Shown here: piece after piece, positions 40,293-47,787 of the stretch | How the letters are laid out: each line of letters starts with the position of its first letter | How positions within the stretch are numbered: position 1 is the stretch's first letter | Assembly (NCBI RefSeq): GCF_004363555.1 | Contig: NZ_SNZJ01000004.1 | Coordinates: 1-64,000, forward strand | Source: Halomonas ventosae | GTDB taxonomy: Bacteria > Pseudomonadota > Gammaproteobacteria > Pseudomonadales > Halomonadaceae | Direction of reading: 5' to 3' | DNA: 64,000 nt | Notes under the pieces: model-generated | Told to the model about the DNA's origin: nothing | The model's input: only the letters and a program-made list of their open reading frames with translations | Databases searched by the model: none | Translations under genes and position numbers: made by a program

Positions 40293-40568
40293 CAATTCAG
40301 GACTAACCCAAATCTCCCATCGAGATAATTATAGGTTGACATCTTACATCTTGAGACATTGCTAAATAATTTCGGCATGGATTTTTAAAATTGACTGCAG
40401 TGCAAGAATGCATAGAGAACCACTCTCGCCGATGGCTGTCAGGCCGCCGCCGGCGGAAGTTATGCAGCATTCCCTAGACATATGGAATTCATCCACGTTG
40501 ACTTCACATACTTCAACTTCTATCTTAACCTAGGTGATTATTACCCAAACAGACATACTGAGAAAAAT

Positions 40569-41315
40569 ATGATAGAGCCAAAAGAAAACCTTGTTACAGA
40601 AATTTTCAAAGAAATTGACAACGAGAATTTTAAAGAAGTTCACGACCTACTTCTAGAAGCAGCAAAAGCTATAACTTTGTCTGCCAACTTTGGACAAGAA
40701 AAGAATAATGATTCATTAGAGATCTCAGACAGGCTCGCACATATTGCTAAAATTTTTCATGCCTATCATTTCGACAAATGGTTAATTGAAAAGAAAAAGC
40801 ACAAAAAAAAGATAGCAAACCTAGAAAAAAGAGTTGGAAAAAATTACGAATCCTTGGCAAAGGAAATTCATTGGTTTCTATATTTCTATGAAATAATCGA
40901 AGAGATTACAGAGAATAAGCCTGGCAAGTATGAGCGTCACATCAGGCCTTATCTTAAAATAATGGGAAAAATATCAAATAATGATCATGAAAACTTTGAC
41001 TATTTTACAAAAGAAGCCAGCGAACATATAGACGCTTGCAACCGGTATATCATACACTTAGATTTTGGCTTTGAAAATTTTTTCCAAGCACGAAGAATTA
41101 AAAAAGGCTACCTTTTTAAATATTATAAAATAGTTGATCCAGTTAAAAGCAAACTTAAAAAAAGATATAAAAACATAGTTGCGCTGCAAAAATCAATTCT
41201 TTCGGACTTAGAAAGTCTCAACTCAATACCTTCGTATGCATACTTTGAAATTCCAGACGAATGCAAGCTAAGGGAGGAGCTTGCTGAGCTATTGGAAGAG
41301 CAATCAGCTATTTAA
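40569..41315 (+). CDS. AT-rich orphan gene of unknown function
   Basis: 248 residues from ATG at 40569 (GAGAAA upstream); the frame is open to an earlier ATG at 40482, which would add 29 aromatic-rich residues. The protein is rich in Lys, Asn, Ile, Phe and Tyr and mainly helical, with no signal peptide and no recognised domain. Base composition is far more AT-rich than all neighbours, with AAA and ATA codons common, which indicates recent acquisition. It lies between flagellin and a truncated OmpA remnant, a typical place for insertion in flagellar loci. Its stop overlaps the convergent gene at 41308 by 8 nt. Confidence 0.6.
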   Translation: MIEPKENLVTEIFKEIDNENFKEVHDLLLEAAKAITLSANFGQEKNNDSLEISDRLAHIAKIFHAYHFDKWLIEKKKHKKKIANLEKRVGKNYESLAKEIHWFLYFYEIIEEITENKPGKYERHIRPYLKIMGKISNNDHENFDYFTKEASEHIDACNRYIIHLDFGFENFFQARRIKKGYLFKYYKIVDPVKSKLKKRYKNIVALQKSILSDLESLNSIPSYAYFEIPDECKLREELAELLEEQSAI

Positions 41316-41628
41316 CTTGACCCAGCCCGACTCCACGCTGCATGGCAAGGCGAGTAATCGCCTGGCGACGCTCATACTGCGCCAGCTTGGTTGCCTCGAG
41401 TCGGCGAGGGAGGAAGGCAAGCTCCGCTATCCCCCAGCCGAGCAGCACACAGAGCAGCCAGGCGGGTAGTGGCAAAGCATTGCCGAAGAGCTGAAACCCC
41501 AGATAGACCAGGCTGCCGAGCAGCAGCCCCCACAGCCACTGGGGCAGGCCGAAGAAGCGCGAACCGCGCAGCAGGTCGCGGCGCAGTTCCTCGAGTGTGG
41601 GCGCGTTGGGAGGGGGGAGTTCCGACAT
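41308..41628 (-). CDS. Small two-helix membrane protein of unknown function
   Basis: 106 residues. Two hydrophobic segments at about 30-50 (LPQWLWGLLLGSLVYLGFQLF) and 53-75 (LPAWLLCVLLGWGIAELAFL), charged ends, and a basic C-terminus (EATKLAQYERRQAITRLAMQRGV). GC and codon use match the core genome. It lies directly downstream of the OmpA/MotB remnant on the same strand and may once have shared its operon. The family was not recognised. Confidence 0.55.
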   Translation of the reverse strand: MSELPPPNAPTLEELRRDLLRGSRFFGLPQWLWGLLLGSLVYLGFQLFGNALPLPAWLLCVLLGWGIAELAFLPRRLEATKLAQYERRQAITRLAMQRGVGLGQVK

Positions 41629-41685
41629 AGGTGCATCCAGCCAAGATTGACGACTCAGGCTCTATCGGCCGAAGCTGCCGCGACT

Positions 41686-41904
41686 TTAGCGTTCGTGCAG
41701 CATCAGTGCCACCCGAAGATTGGCGGCACGCCCCTCGGGCGTGGCGTTGTCGCCCAGCGGCCGGGTATCGGCGTAGTCGATGGCACGCAGCCGCGCCGCC
41801 GGCACGCCCAGTTCCTGCAGGTGGCGAAGCACGGCGATGTCATCGCGGAGCTTGCTCACCGGTGCCGGGGCAAGGAGAGTCCCTGCGCTCCTGGCACTCT
41901 CCAC
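41686..41904 (-). pseudogene. Truncated OmpA/MotB C-terminal remnant
   Basis: The frame ends with LRHLQELGVPAARLRAIDYADTRPLGDNATPEGRAANLRVALMLHER, the last third of an OmpA-like peptidoglycan-binding domain. It is very like the end of the stator B protein at 33825. The EGHTD and NWELS parts, linker and membrane helix are missing, and no start with a ribosome site is present (the frame opens at a GTG). Sequence left of it has diverged, so it is a 5'-truncated relic of a motB/ompA-type gene. Confidence 0.7.
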
Positions 41905-41993
41905 ATGTCGGCTAATCCCTTGAGAACTTCAGGATAAAAGTGAAATCGCCCCGAAAGGTCGGAACTGAACCACCTGCTCTTTGCGGCAAAGAT

Positions 41994-42020
41994 TAAAGCT
42001 GCGGCCGCTCCTGCCGATAG
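41994..42020 (+). promoter_or_regulatory. FliA (sigma-28) promoter of the unknown gene at 42069
   Basis: TAAAGCTG, 11-nt spacer, GCCGATAG. It lies 48 nt upstream of the ATG at 42069 and has no other gene to serve on this strand. Confidence 0.85.
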
Positions 42021-42068
42021 CCTGGGTAACAACAACACTCCAGAGCCACCGGCCGCCGAGGTGACACC

Positions 42069-42620
42069 ATGACCCAGATGGAGACCTTCACCACCGCTTC
42101 CCTTGGGGACCTGACCGCGCGGCTGAAACAGGCCGTGGCTACGATGGCGAGGCAAGATGCAGAGCTGCTGGAAGCCGAGGCCAGCGAACGCAGCGTGACC
42201 AGCCGGCTGAGCTGGCACCTGCAGCCGCTCTTCCCCGACTGGAACCTGGACTGCGAATTCAACTGCTGGACCGGCCCCTGGCAGCGCAAGGGCCACATGA
42301 TCGTCAGTACCACCAGCGCCGCCACCGAGGCACGTACCATCTTTCCCGACCTGATGATCCATCGCCGACGCCAGGGTGACCGGCTCGCCGTGATTGAGGT
42401 CACGCTCAGCTCTCAGCGCCAAACCCGGCACCAGGTGATCAAGAAGCTACGCCATTGTCAGGCACGCCTCGCCTGCTCTCATGCCCTGTTGCTGGAAGTG
42501 GGGGTTGGCGATCAATGCGGCGATTACGAGATCCATACGCTGGAATCGGAACGAGAGCGCCTCCTTAAGACTAATGTATTAGGCGAAAAACGTTCAATTA
42601 TTACGCGCCCGATACAGTGA
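42069..42620 (+). CDS. Unknown protein under FliA control, weak PD-(D/E)xK-like pattern
   Basis: 183 residues with GAGGTG before the ATG. The N-terminal 45 residues form an amphipathic helix (LTARLKQAVATMARQDAELLEAEASERS). The rest contains FPDLMIHRRRQGDRLAVIEVTL, whose order (PD, then hydrophobic strand with E) resembles PD-(D/E)xK nuclease folds. The lysine is replaced (EVT), so nuclease activity is doubtful. There is no signal peptide or membrane helix. The FliA-type promoter at 41994 makes it a late flagellar gene despite an unknown role. Confidence 0.75.
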   Translation: MTQMETFTTASLGDLTARLKQAVATMARQDAELLEAEASERSVTSRLSWHLQPLFPDWNLDCEFNCWTGPWQRKGHMIVSTTSAATEARTIFPDLMIHRRRQGDRLAVIEVTLSSQRQTRHQVIKKLRHCQARLACSHALLLEVGVGDQCGDYEIHTLESERERLLKTNVLGEKRSIITRPIQ

Positions 42621-42700
42621 GCAATGACTTACTTCTTCATGAATATTGCGCCGCGTGCCCAAGTAACCGGTGGCCGTGTAGAAAAGCGAATGGGCTAATG

Positions 42701-42754
42701 TAAGAATTACCTCACATTGCCGGCGCATTCTTAGGGCCAGGCAATAAGAATTAC
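42701..42754. promoter_or_regulatory. Repeated TAAGAATTAC elements before the DUF726-CHASE2-M48 operon
   Basis: TAAGAATTAC occurs at 42701-42710 and again at 42745-42754 in the same orientation, with the inverted core ATTCTTA at 42727-42733 between them. The cluster lies 46-99 nt before the first start of the four-gene operon. It could be an operator for its regulator. Confidence 0.4.
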
Positions 42755-42799
42755 GAGTGGAGCCGACAAGAGCACCACCGTTACGCAAGGGAACACAAG

Positions 42800-44245
42800 A
42801 TGTCCAAGGAAGGAATGCAGAGCCACTCTCTGCACGCCTTTTGCTCTTGGTGCCTACAGCACACGGAGCATTCATTGGCCGTGCCTGCCCGACTGGGAAG
42901 GGACCACTACAAGTGCCATTTCTGCCAGCGCAGAACGGTGCCTTGCCGCCTTTGCGACCACATGGCAAAAGGTCCAGACACCCAGGCATCCCCCCTTTTT
43001 CGTCGCTATGCCCGGCAGCTTTGCGCCGAACACGATGGCAGCATAAATGCCTTCGAGCGCCCTGAGCGGCTTCCCGATATCACGAAATGTGAACGGCTCT
43101 TTCGACGTCACCGCCCCCACTACCTCCGGCTAGCCAAGTATACCGCCTATGTGGGCAGCGGAAGCCTGGCAGCGGCAGGACTGATGCTGGGCCATGACGG
43201 TGGAGCTCCGGCAGTCGCTGCACTGCTGGGCAGCACGGGGCTGCTTGGGCTGACCGACGCCGGTATTGCCATCTCATCGTTGAGTGGTGAAGCCCTGCGC
43301 GATGCCTCTCTCGCCGCGATAGGAGGCAGTCAGGCGGCGGGCAAGGCGGTGATCGCATCGGCATCCGGCGTGATCGGTGGGGCCTATGGCGGAAACCTGG
43401 CGTACAAGTACCACCACGACGATCCCAGCTTCTGCATTCGGCAACTATCCGAAGTCCCCAGCGGTAAGAGTGCCTGCCTGTTCCTGAACGGTTTCCTGCG
43501 GGAGCAGGACAGTGGCTTCAGCGACTGGCAAGAGCAGCATGCCCACACCAATCGCGGAGCCGCGCTGTATGGCGTGACCTGGTCTTCGAAGTCATTACGC
43601 AGCCTGGGATTTGCCTTTGGCAAGGGAGTGTCGGGGCATGGGCTGCAAGCGGTGCTCAATCGCGCGGTGCTGCTCGGCCGCCGAGGGTTACTACGACGCC
43701 TCGGCCCCATGGCCACCCTGACATCGTGCTACCTGCTCGCCGGTAACCCCTGGCATGTGGCCATGGTCAACGCCAGGACGGCGGGCAGAAAGCTTGCCGA
43801 CGCCATCGCACACTCCCCCCAACCCTCATTCACCCTGGCAGGCCATTCGCTCGGTTGCCGGGTGATCTACTTCGCGCTACTGGAACTTGCCAATCGCAGG
43901 GTCTGCAAGGTCGATGACGTCATCTTCCTCGGTGGCGCCGTGGGTCGGGCTAACGCTGCGGGTTGGGAAAGGGCCGCGGGCAGCGTCAGGGGCACGATTC
44001 ACAACTGCTTCAGCCGCCAGGACCACGTTCTGAAGTACCTCTACACCTCATCCAACCTGTTCCTCAGCAAGCCCATCGGCTACTCGCCGATCATCCCCCC
44101 GATCGACAGGATCAAGAATCACGACCTCACGCATCTCGTTGACTCCCATATGACGTGGAAGTCGCACTATGCCGCCATCTCACGAATCATCGAGGCGGGT
44201 TCAAGCCAGACTGACGCAGGAGCACGACACAATGAAGCCACTTGA
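42800..44245 (+). CDS. DUF726-type alpha/beta-hydrolase-like protein with N-terminal zinc-ribbon-like cysteines
   Basis: 481 residues, AAGGGA 7 nt before ATG. The N-terminal 75 residues carry paired cysteines (CSWC, CHFC, CRLC) that resemble zinc ribbons. Residues about 110-200 are rich in Gly and Ala with hydrophobic stretches that may insert in a membrane. The C-terminal half is a serine-hydrolase fold: LAGHSLGCRVIYFALLELA with nucleophile Ser350, candidate Asp in SRQDHVLKYLY and His in DSHMTW. This is the layout of DUF726/TMCO4 proteins. The substrate is unknown; lipid ester is a guess from the fold. First gene of a four-gene overlapping operon. Confidence 0.75.
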   Translation: MSKEGMQSHSLHAFCSWCLQHTEHSLAVPARLGRDHYKCHFCQRRTVPCRLCDHMAKGPDTQASPLFRRYARQLCAEHDGSINAFERPERLPDITKCERLFRRHRPHYLRLAKYTAYVGSGSLAAAGLMLGHDGGAPAVAALLGSTGLLGLTDAGIAISSLSGEALRDASLAAIGGSQAAGKAVIASASGVIGGAYGGNLAYKYHHDDPSFCIRQLSEVPSGKSACLFLNGFLREQDSGFSDWQEQHAHTNRGAALYGVTWSSKSLRSLGFAFGKGVSGHGLQAVLNRAVLLGRRGLLRRLGPMATLTSCYLLAGNPWHVAMVNARTAGRKLADAIAHSPQPSFTLAGHSLGCRVIYFALLELANRRVCKVDDVIFLGGAVGRANAAGWERAAGSVRGTIHNCFSRQDHVLKYLYTSSNLFLSKPIGYSPIIPPIDRIKNHDLTHLVDSHMTWKSHYAAISRIIEAGSSQTDAGARHNEAT

Positions 44246-45623
44246 ACCCTGGCGGCAGAGGTGGAGCACGCTGCGCCATAAACTATGGTGTCGCCTCTCC
44301 GTCCGATACCTGACGTACCTGGCACTCGGGGCCTGGGCGCTCCTCGCCGACCCCTTCACGCTCTCCTCCACCTCGGATCGCGCGCTGTCCCGCGAATACC
44401 ACAACTTCTATGTCCGGCTCTCGGGTGTCGAGATGGCGCCGCTGACCGTTGTCACCATCGATGCCGCCAGCATCCGAGATCTCAACGCCGATGGCAGCGG
44501 CTGGATGTCCAGCAACGACTGGCCTCTCGACTATGCGGATCATGCGCGGCTTATCAGTGACTTGACCGTCAAGCAGGAGCGCCCACCGGCGTCTCTGTTC
44601 TATGACATCTACTTCGAGGAGCAGCGGGATGCCAGCGGTGAGCTTGAACGGCTGGGCAGGCGGCTGTCACTCATCGACAACAGGGGAACCGGCACTGACA
44701 TCGTGCTCGCTGGCGGAGGCAAACCCATGCCGATGTCACCCGACGCCTATGAACGCCTTGACCAGCCCCGGCTTTCTGCCACGGCATGGTCCGGCCACGG
44801 CGAGCTCTATCCCTTGAGCGCCCCCATCCAGTTCCAGGACTCCGAGACCACCGAAACCACTCCCACACCAGCGACGGTGATGTACCAGGCACTCTGCGCT
44901 GCCGGCGCCAAGGAGTGCGCATGGCTGGACCCGTCCAGTGCGCCGGCCGTTTCTGTTCACTGGGCAGCGGTGGAATCCAGCGAATGCATACCGGCACGGC
45001 CCGGCAGTCACATCTGGATGCTTGCGAAGCGCTTCCTGGAGGGGGTGCTGCAAGGCCTCTACAGCAAGGCGGAGCCCAGCCACCTGCCTGCAAAGTGCAT
45101 GCCGGTGCATATCGTCAGAGCATCACAACTCTATGGTGACGATCCCGTATCGCTCGTTCCCCCGGGGATCGATGAGGATGCCCCCTATGCCGTCATGGTA
45201 GGCGTCGTCATGCCCAGCACCCATGACTATATCCAGACCCCCGTGTACGAAAGGGTGCCCGGAGTACTGCTCCATGCCATGGCCTTCGAGAACCTCTGGC
45301 GACTCGATGATGGCTACTTCCACTACCGCAACATGACGTACTGGGGACTGCTCTTCTGGGCAGCCGCCGTACTGCTTTTCATGGGCCAGGCTGAGCGACG
45401 CCACAACAGCCCGCCACGAAGAAAGCTCCCCTGGGTGCTTCTCTGGTGGGCTGCCATCGCCGGAGCCGTGGTCCTGGTACAGCTCGTCTTCCATAACATC
45501 CTCCGTATCGTGCCGGAAGGATGGCTTTCCTTGATCGCCGTCGTTCCGCTGCTGCGCGAAATCGTGCTTCGCAACGAAGCCGCCATCATGAAAATAAAGG
45601 AGAACCTGAATGAAAGTCGCTAA
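44232..45623 (+). CDS. Free-standing CHASE2-domain membrane protein
   Basis: 463 residues from ATG at 44232, overlapping the preceding gene by 14 nt. One N-terminal helix (about 27-45), then a large extracytoplasmic CHASE2-like domain: LTVVTIDAASIRDL, DWPLDYADHARLISDL, PASLFYDIYFEE, and the late PGVLLHAMAFENL segment. Two to three C-terminal membrane helices follow (MTYWGLLFWAAAVLLFMG, WVLLWWAAIAGAVVLVQLVF). CHASE2 is normally the sensor part of a kinase or cyclase; here no output domain follows the last helices. It may signal to, or anchor, the hydrolase and protease of the same operon. Confidence 0.8.
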   Translation: MKPLEPWRQRWSTLRHKLWCRLSVRYLTYLALGAWALLADPFTLSSTSDRALSREYHNFYVRLSGVEMAPLTVVTIDAASIRDLNADGSGWMSSNDWPLDYADHARLISDLTVKQERPPASLFYDIYFEEQRDASGELERLGRRLSLIDNRGTGTDIVLAGGGKPMPMSPDAYERLDQPRLSATAWSGHGELYPLSAPIQFQDSETTETTPTPATVMYQALCAAGAKECAWLDPSSAPAVSVHWAAVESSECIPARPGSHIWMLAKRFLEGVLQGLYSKAEPSHLPAKCMPVHIVRASQLYGDDPVSLVPPGIDEDAPYAVMVGVVMPSTHDYIQTPVYERVPGVLLHAMAFENLWRLDDGYFHYRNMTYWGLLFWAAAVLLFMGQAERRHNSPPRRKLPWVLLWWAAIAGAVVLVQLVFHNILRIVPEGWLSLIAVVPLLREIVLRNEAAIMKIKENLNESR

Positions 45624-45978
45624 AGGACTTTGCGCTGCCGCCCTCATCAGCCTGGCATCAAGTGCCTGGGCTGAAAACCTGGTGATCTCCGACATCCCCA
45701 GCCCGGACTTCACCGAAGCCCAAAAGGTATCCAGCGACGAGTGGGTACTGGTAACGGAGATCTCGTCACTGGCCCTGCCCACCGCCGCCACCTTTGCGTC
45801 GGGCACCCAGCGAGAGCTGGTGTTCTCTGCTGGGGGGCAGGAGTACCGCATCGCACGCGCCGATGTCGTACTCGAGAACGAAACCCTGGTAACAAGTGCC
45901 TGCGACACGCTGGCCCTGTCCATCTCCTCGGACACGCGTTCCGCCAGCGTCAAGGGGGCCGGTGAATCATGCGAATGA
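45610..45978 (+). CDS. Small secreted protein of unknown function
   Basis: 122 residues with a clear signal peptide (1-21, ending SSAWA). The mature part is about 100 residues, rich in Ser, Thr and Val and probably beta-rich, with two Cys (TSACDT and the C-terminal SCE) that could form a disulfide. No family recognised. It overlaps the CHASE2 gene by 14 nt and the protease gene by 10 nt, so its production is coupled to both; a periplasmic substrate, inhibitor or ligand role is possible. Confidence 0.75.
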   Translation: MKVAKGLCAAALISLASSAWAENLVISDIPSPDFTEAQKVSSDEWVLVTEISSLALPTAATFASGTQRELVFSAGGQEYRIARADVVLENETLVTSACDTLALSISSDTRSASVKGAGESCE

Positions 45979-47327
45979 TCCGTAGAATCTGCGCCATTTC
46001 CTTTCTCGCGCTTTCCCTGACCGGGTGTGCTGCCATCTCGCTGGAAGACAAGCAGCTTAAGGGGGTCGAGGGGTATGCCGTCGATAACTCTGACCTTCAA
46101 CAAGTACACCGCATGGGCCGTGTGCTGGTCAGTGACCAGGCCCTTCTGGACTATGTGAATGGCATCAAGGATCGCCTCGATGCCGGCAACAGCGAGCCCT
46201 GCAACTGCCAAGTCCTGGTCGACACCGTCAATGGCTATGAGGCCTATAATCCCTCTCCCAGGACGATCGTGCTTTCTGCAGGCGTGATCGCGCAGGCTGA
46301 ATCCGAGGACGAGATTGCCGCCCTGATCGCCCACGAAATGTCCCATGCGATCAATGAAGACACCACCGTGTCGAAGTTTCAGGACGCCGCCGTCACTGCT
46401 GTCCGAGCCGGCGGCATCGCCGCTGGAAACGGCTACAGCATTCTTCTTGGCGATGCGTTAAAGGAGTCGGCACAAGGGCTGATCTACCATCGCTGGGACC
46501 GTGAAGACGAGATCGAGGCCGACCTTTATGCCGTGAAACTACTGGCTAAGGCTGGCTATTCCCAGAATGGCCTGAAAATGGCGATTCGGCGACTGGGGCA
46601 GTATTCCGCCAGCGCGCTGGATAGCCGCGACGACGAGGACCTGAAGTGCCTCGTCAATCAGGGCGACAACAAGTTCAACATTGATTTCAAGAGCTGTGCC
46701 GCTAAGGCCACTGGCTCTCGCGATAGCGTTTATGAGCCACAGGAGAGCCGCCTGGAGGCCGTCAACGAGGCCGCCTGGGAACTACCGCCAGAGCAGCGTC
46801 GACAGCGGGCGGAGTCTGACGTCCCCCATTTCGCCTCCATCGACTACCTGATGGGCCTCAACTCGCTTGTCGCCAGCAGCCGAGAAGAGCTGATGAAAGC
46901 ACTCTCCAAGGTGGAGTCGCGGAAGATCCCACCCTCACTTGAGCGGAACGCCTATATCTACAATTATCTTGCCACGACTCATGCCAAGCTGGGCAATGAA
47001 CCACAATCACAGGCCTACTTCCTCAAGGCAATCGATGGCGACTACCGCACCACCTTCAACTATCAACATCTCCTCCAGTTCGCCCACGAGCAGAACAACC
47101 CGCAGCTTGTCAGCACGCTTATCAATGTCATGCACCAGGACATCGGGCTGTCACCCGAGATGCTGCCCTACGAGTATTACCTGGCAAAGCGGCATGGTCT
47201 AAAGATGGTTGAGGTAGCGGCATACACGCGCTGCATGGCCTCCCTTGCCAATGACACTGAAATCGCCAAGATGTGTTCGGACTTTGAGGATGCCGCCGAG
47301 AGCGGCAGAGAGGTCCAGTGGCATTAA
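45969..47327 (+). CDS. M48-family metalloprotease lipoprotein
   Basis: 452 residues. A lipoprotein signal (ISFLALSLTGC) gives a lipidated Cys near residue 20. The zincin site HEMSH (His122, His126) and the downstream DEIEADLYAVKLLAKAGY with Glu183 as third ligand identify peptidase family M48 (BepA/LoiP-like). The C-terminal 200 residues are helical and repeat-like (NYLATTHAKLGNEPQSQAYFLKAI), resembling the TPR half of BepA. It should act in the periplasm, tethered to a membrane. Last gene of the four-gene operon; a strong hairpin follows. Confidence 0.88.
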   Translation: MRMIRRICAISFLALSLTGCAAISLEDKQLKGVEGYAVDNSDLQQVHRMGRVLVSDQALLDYVNGIKDRLDAGNSEPCNCQVLVDTVNGYEAYNPSPRTIVLSAGVIAQAESEDEIAALIAHEMSHAINEDTTVSKFQDAAVTAVRAGGIAAGNGYSILLGDALKESAQGLIYHRWDREDEIEADLYAVKLLAKAGYSQNGLKMAIRRLGQYSASALDSRDDEDLKCLVNQGDNKFNIDFKSCAAKATGSRDSVYEPQESRLEAVNEAAWELPPEQRRQRAESDVPHFASIDYLMGLNSLVASSREELMKALSKVESRKIPPSLERNAYIYNYLATTHAKLGNEPQSQAYFLKAIDGDYRTTFNYQHLLQFAHEQNNPQLVSTLINVMHQDIGLSPEMLPYEYYLAKRHGLKMVEVAAYTRCMASLANDTEIAKMCSDFEDAAESGREVQWH

Positions 47328-47396
47328 CACCGTCAGGCCGGCAAGCCGCCAATCTCGGCCCAACGCCGGCCCGCAACGACACACTGTAGCGACCCG

Positions 47397-47429
47397 GCCC
47401 CGGGGCGTGTTGAGCCGACGCCCCGGGGC
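47397..47429. terminator. Strong GC-rich hairpin after the M48 gene
   Basis: GCCCCGGGGCGT and ACGCCCCGGGGC form a perfect 12-bp stem with a 9-nt loop. No T tract follows, so it may be a Rho-assisted terminator or an mRNA 3' stabiliser. Each arm contains the self-complementary CCCCGGGG. Confidence 0.6.
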
Positions 47430-47462
47430 ATTCAATATCCGAGTTGACCAGCTACCACCTCG

Positions 47463-47708
47463 ATGGCCCACCTCGATATCCCTCTGGACCTCAGCTGTGA
47501 ACAGTGCCTCGCCTACTACCGCGGCAGCGCAAGGCAGGTCCACGCCCGTAGCCTGACCGGGCAGCGCGTCGTCTTTCCCGCCAGCGCCCTCTCCCGGAAC
47601 ATGGCGCTCACCGGTGTGCACGGCGTCTACCGCCTCACTTTCGATGACGACGGCCGCTTCCTGTCGTTGGCGTGGCAGTGCCCACTCCCGCCAGGGCATT
47701 CCGGTTAA
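47463..47708 (+). CDS. DUF2835 family protein
   Basis: 81 residues. LDLSCEQCLAYYRGSARQVHARSLTGQRVVFPASALSRNM and GVHGVYRLTFDDDGRFLSL match the small cytoplasmic DUF2835 proteins of gammaproteobacteria, whose function is unknown. Its stop codon TAA is also the first three bases of the FliA-type promoter of the next gene. Confidence 0.82.
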   Translation: MAHLDIPLDLSCEQCLAYYRGSARQVHARSLTGQRVVFPASALSRNMALTGVHGVYRLTFDDDGRFLSLAWQCPLPPGHSG

Positions 47709-47732
47709 AGACTGCACTGCTTCGGCCGATAT
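47706..47732 (+). promoter_or_regulatory. FliA (sigma-28) promoter of the PilZ-HD-GYP gene
   Basis: TAAAGACT, 11-nt spacer, GCCGATAT, 55 nt before the GTG start at 47788. The -35 element begins on the stop codon of the DUF2835 gene. Confidence 0.83.
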
Positions 47733-47787
47733 TATCGCCAAGGACCCCTGCGCCATCAGCTGCGGGGAAGGTGAAGAAGGGGCAAGC

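Noticed and set aside
40336..40368. TTGACA ... TAAATA as a promoter of the AT-rich orphan gene
   Set aside because: The spacer is 21 nt, too long for a standard sigma-70 promoter; AT-rich DNA gives such matches by chance.
45123..46346. 407-codon minus-strand frame over CHASE2, secreted-protein and M48 genes
   Set aside because: Crosses three plus-strand genes that have signal peptides, motifs and coupled overlaps.
47614..47787. Upstream extension of the PilZ-HD-GYP frame
   Set aside because: It overlaps the DUF2835 gene and its own FliA promoter; GTG at 47788 has AAGGGG.
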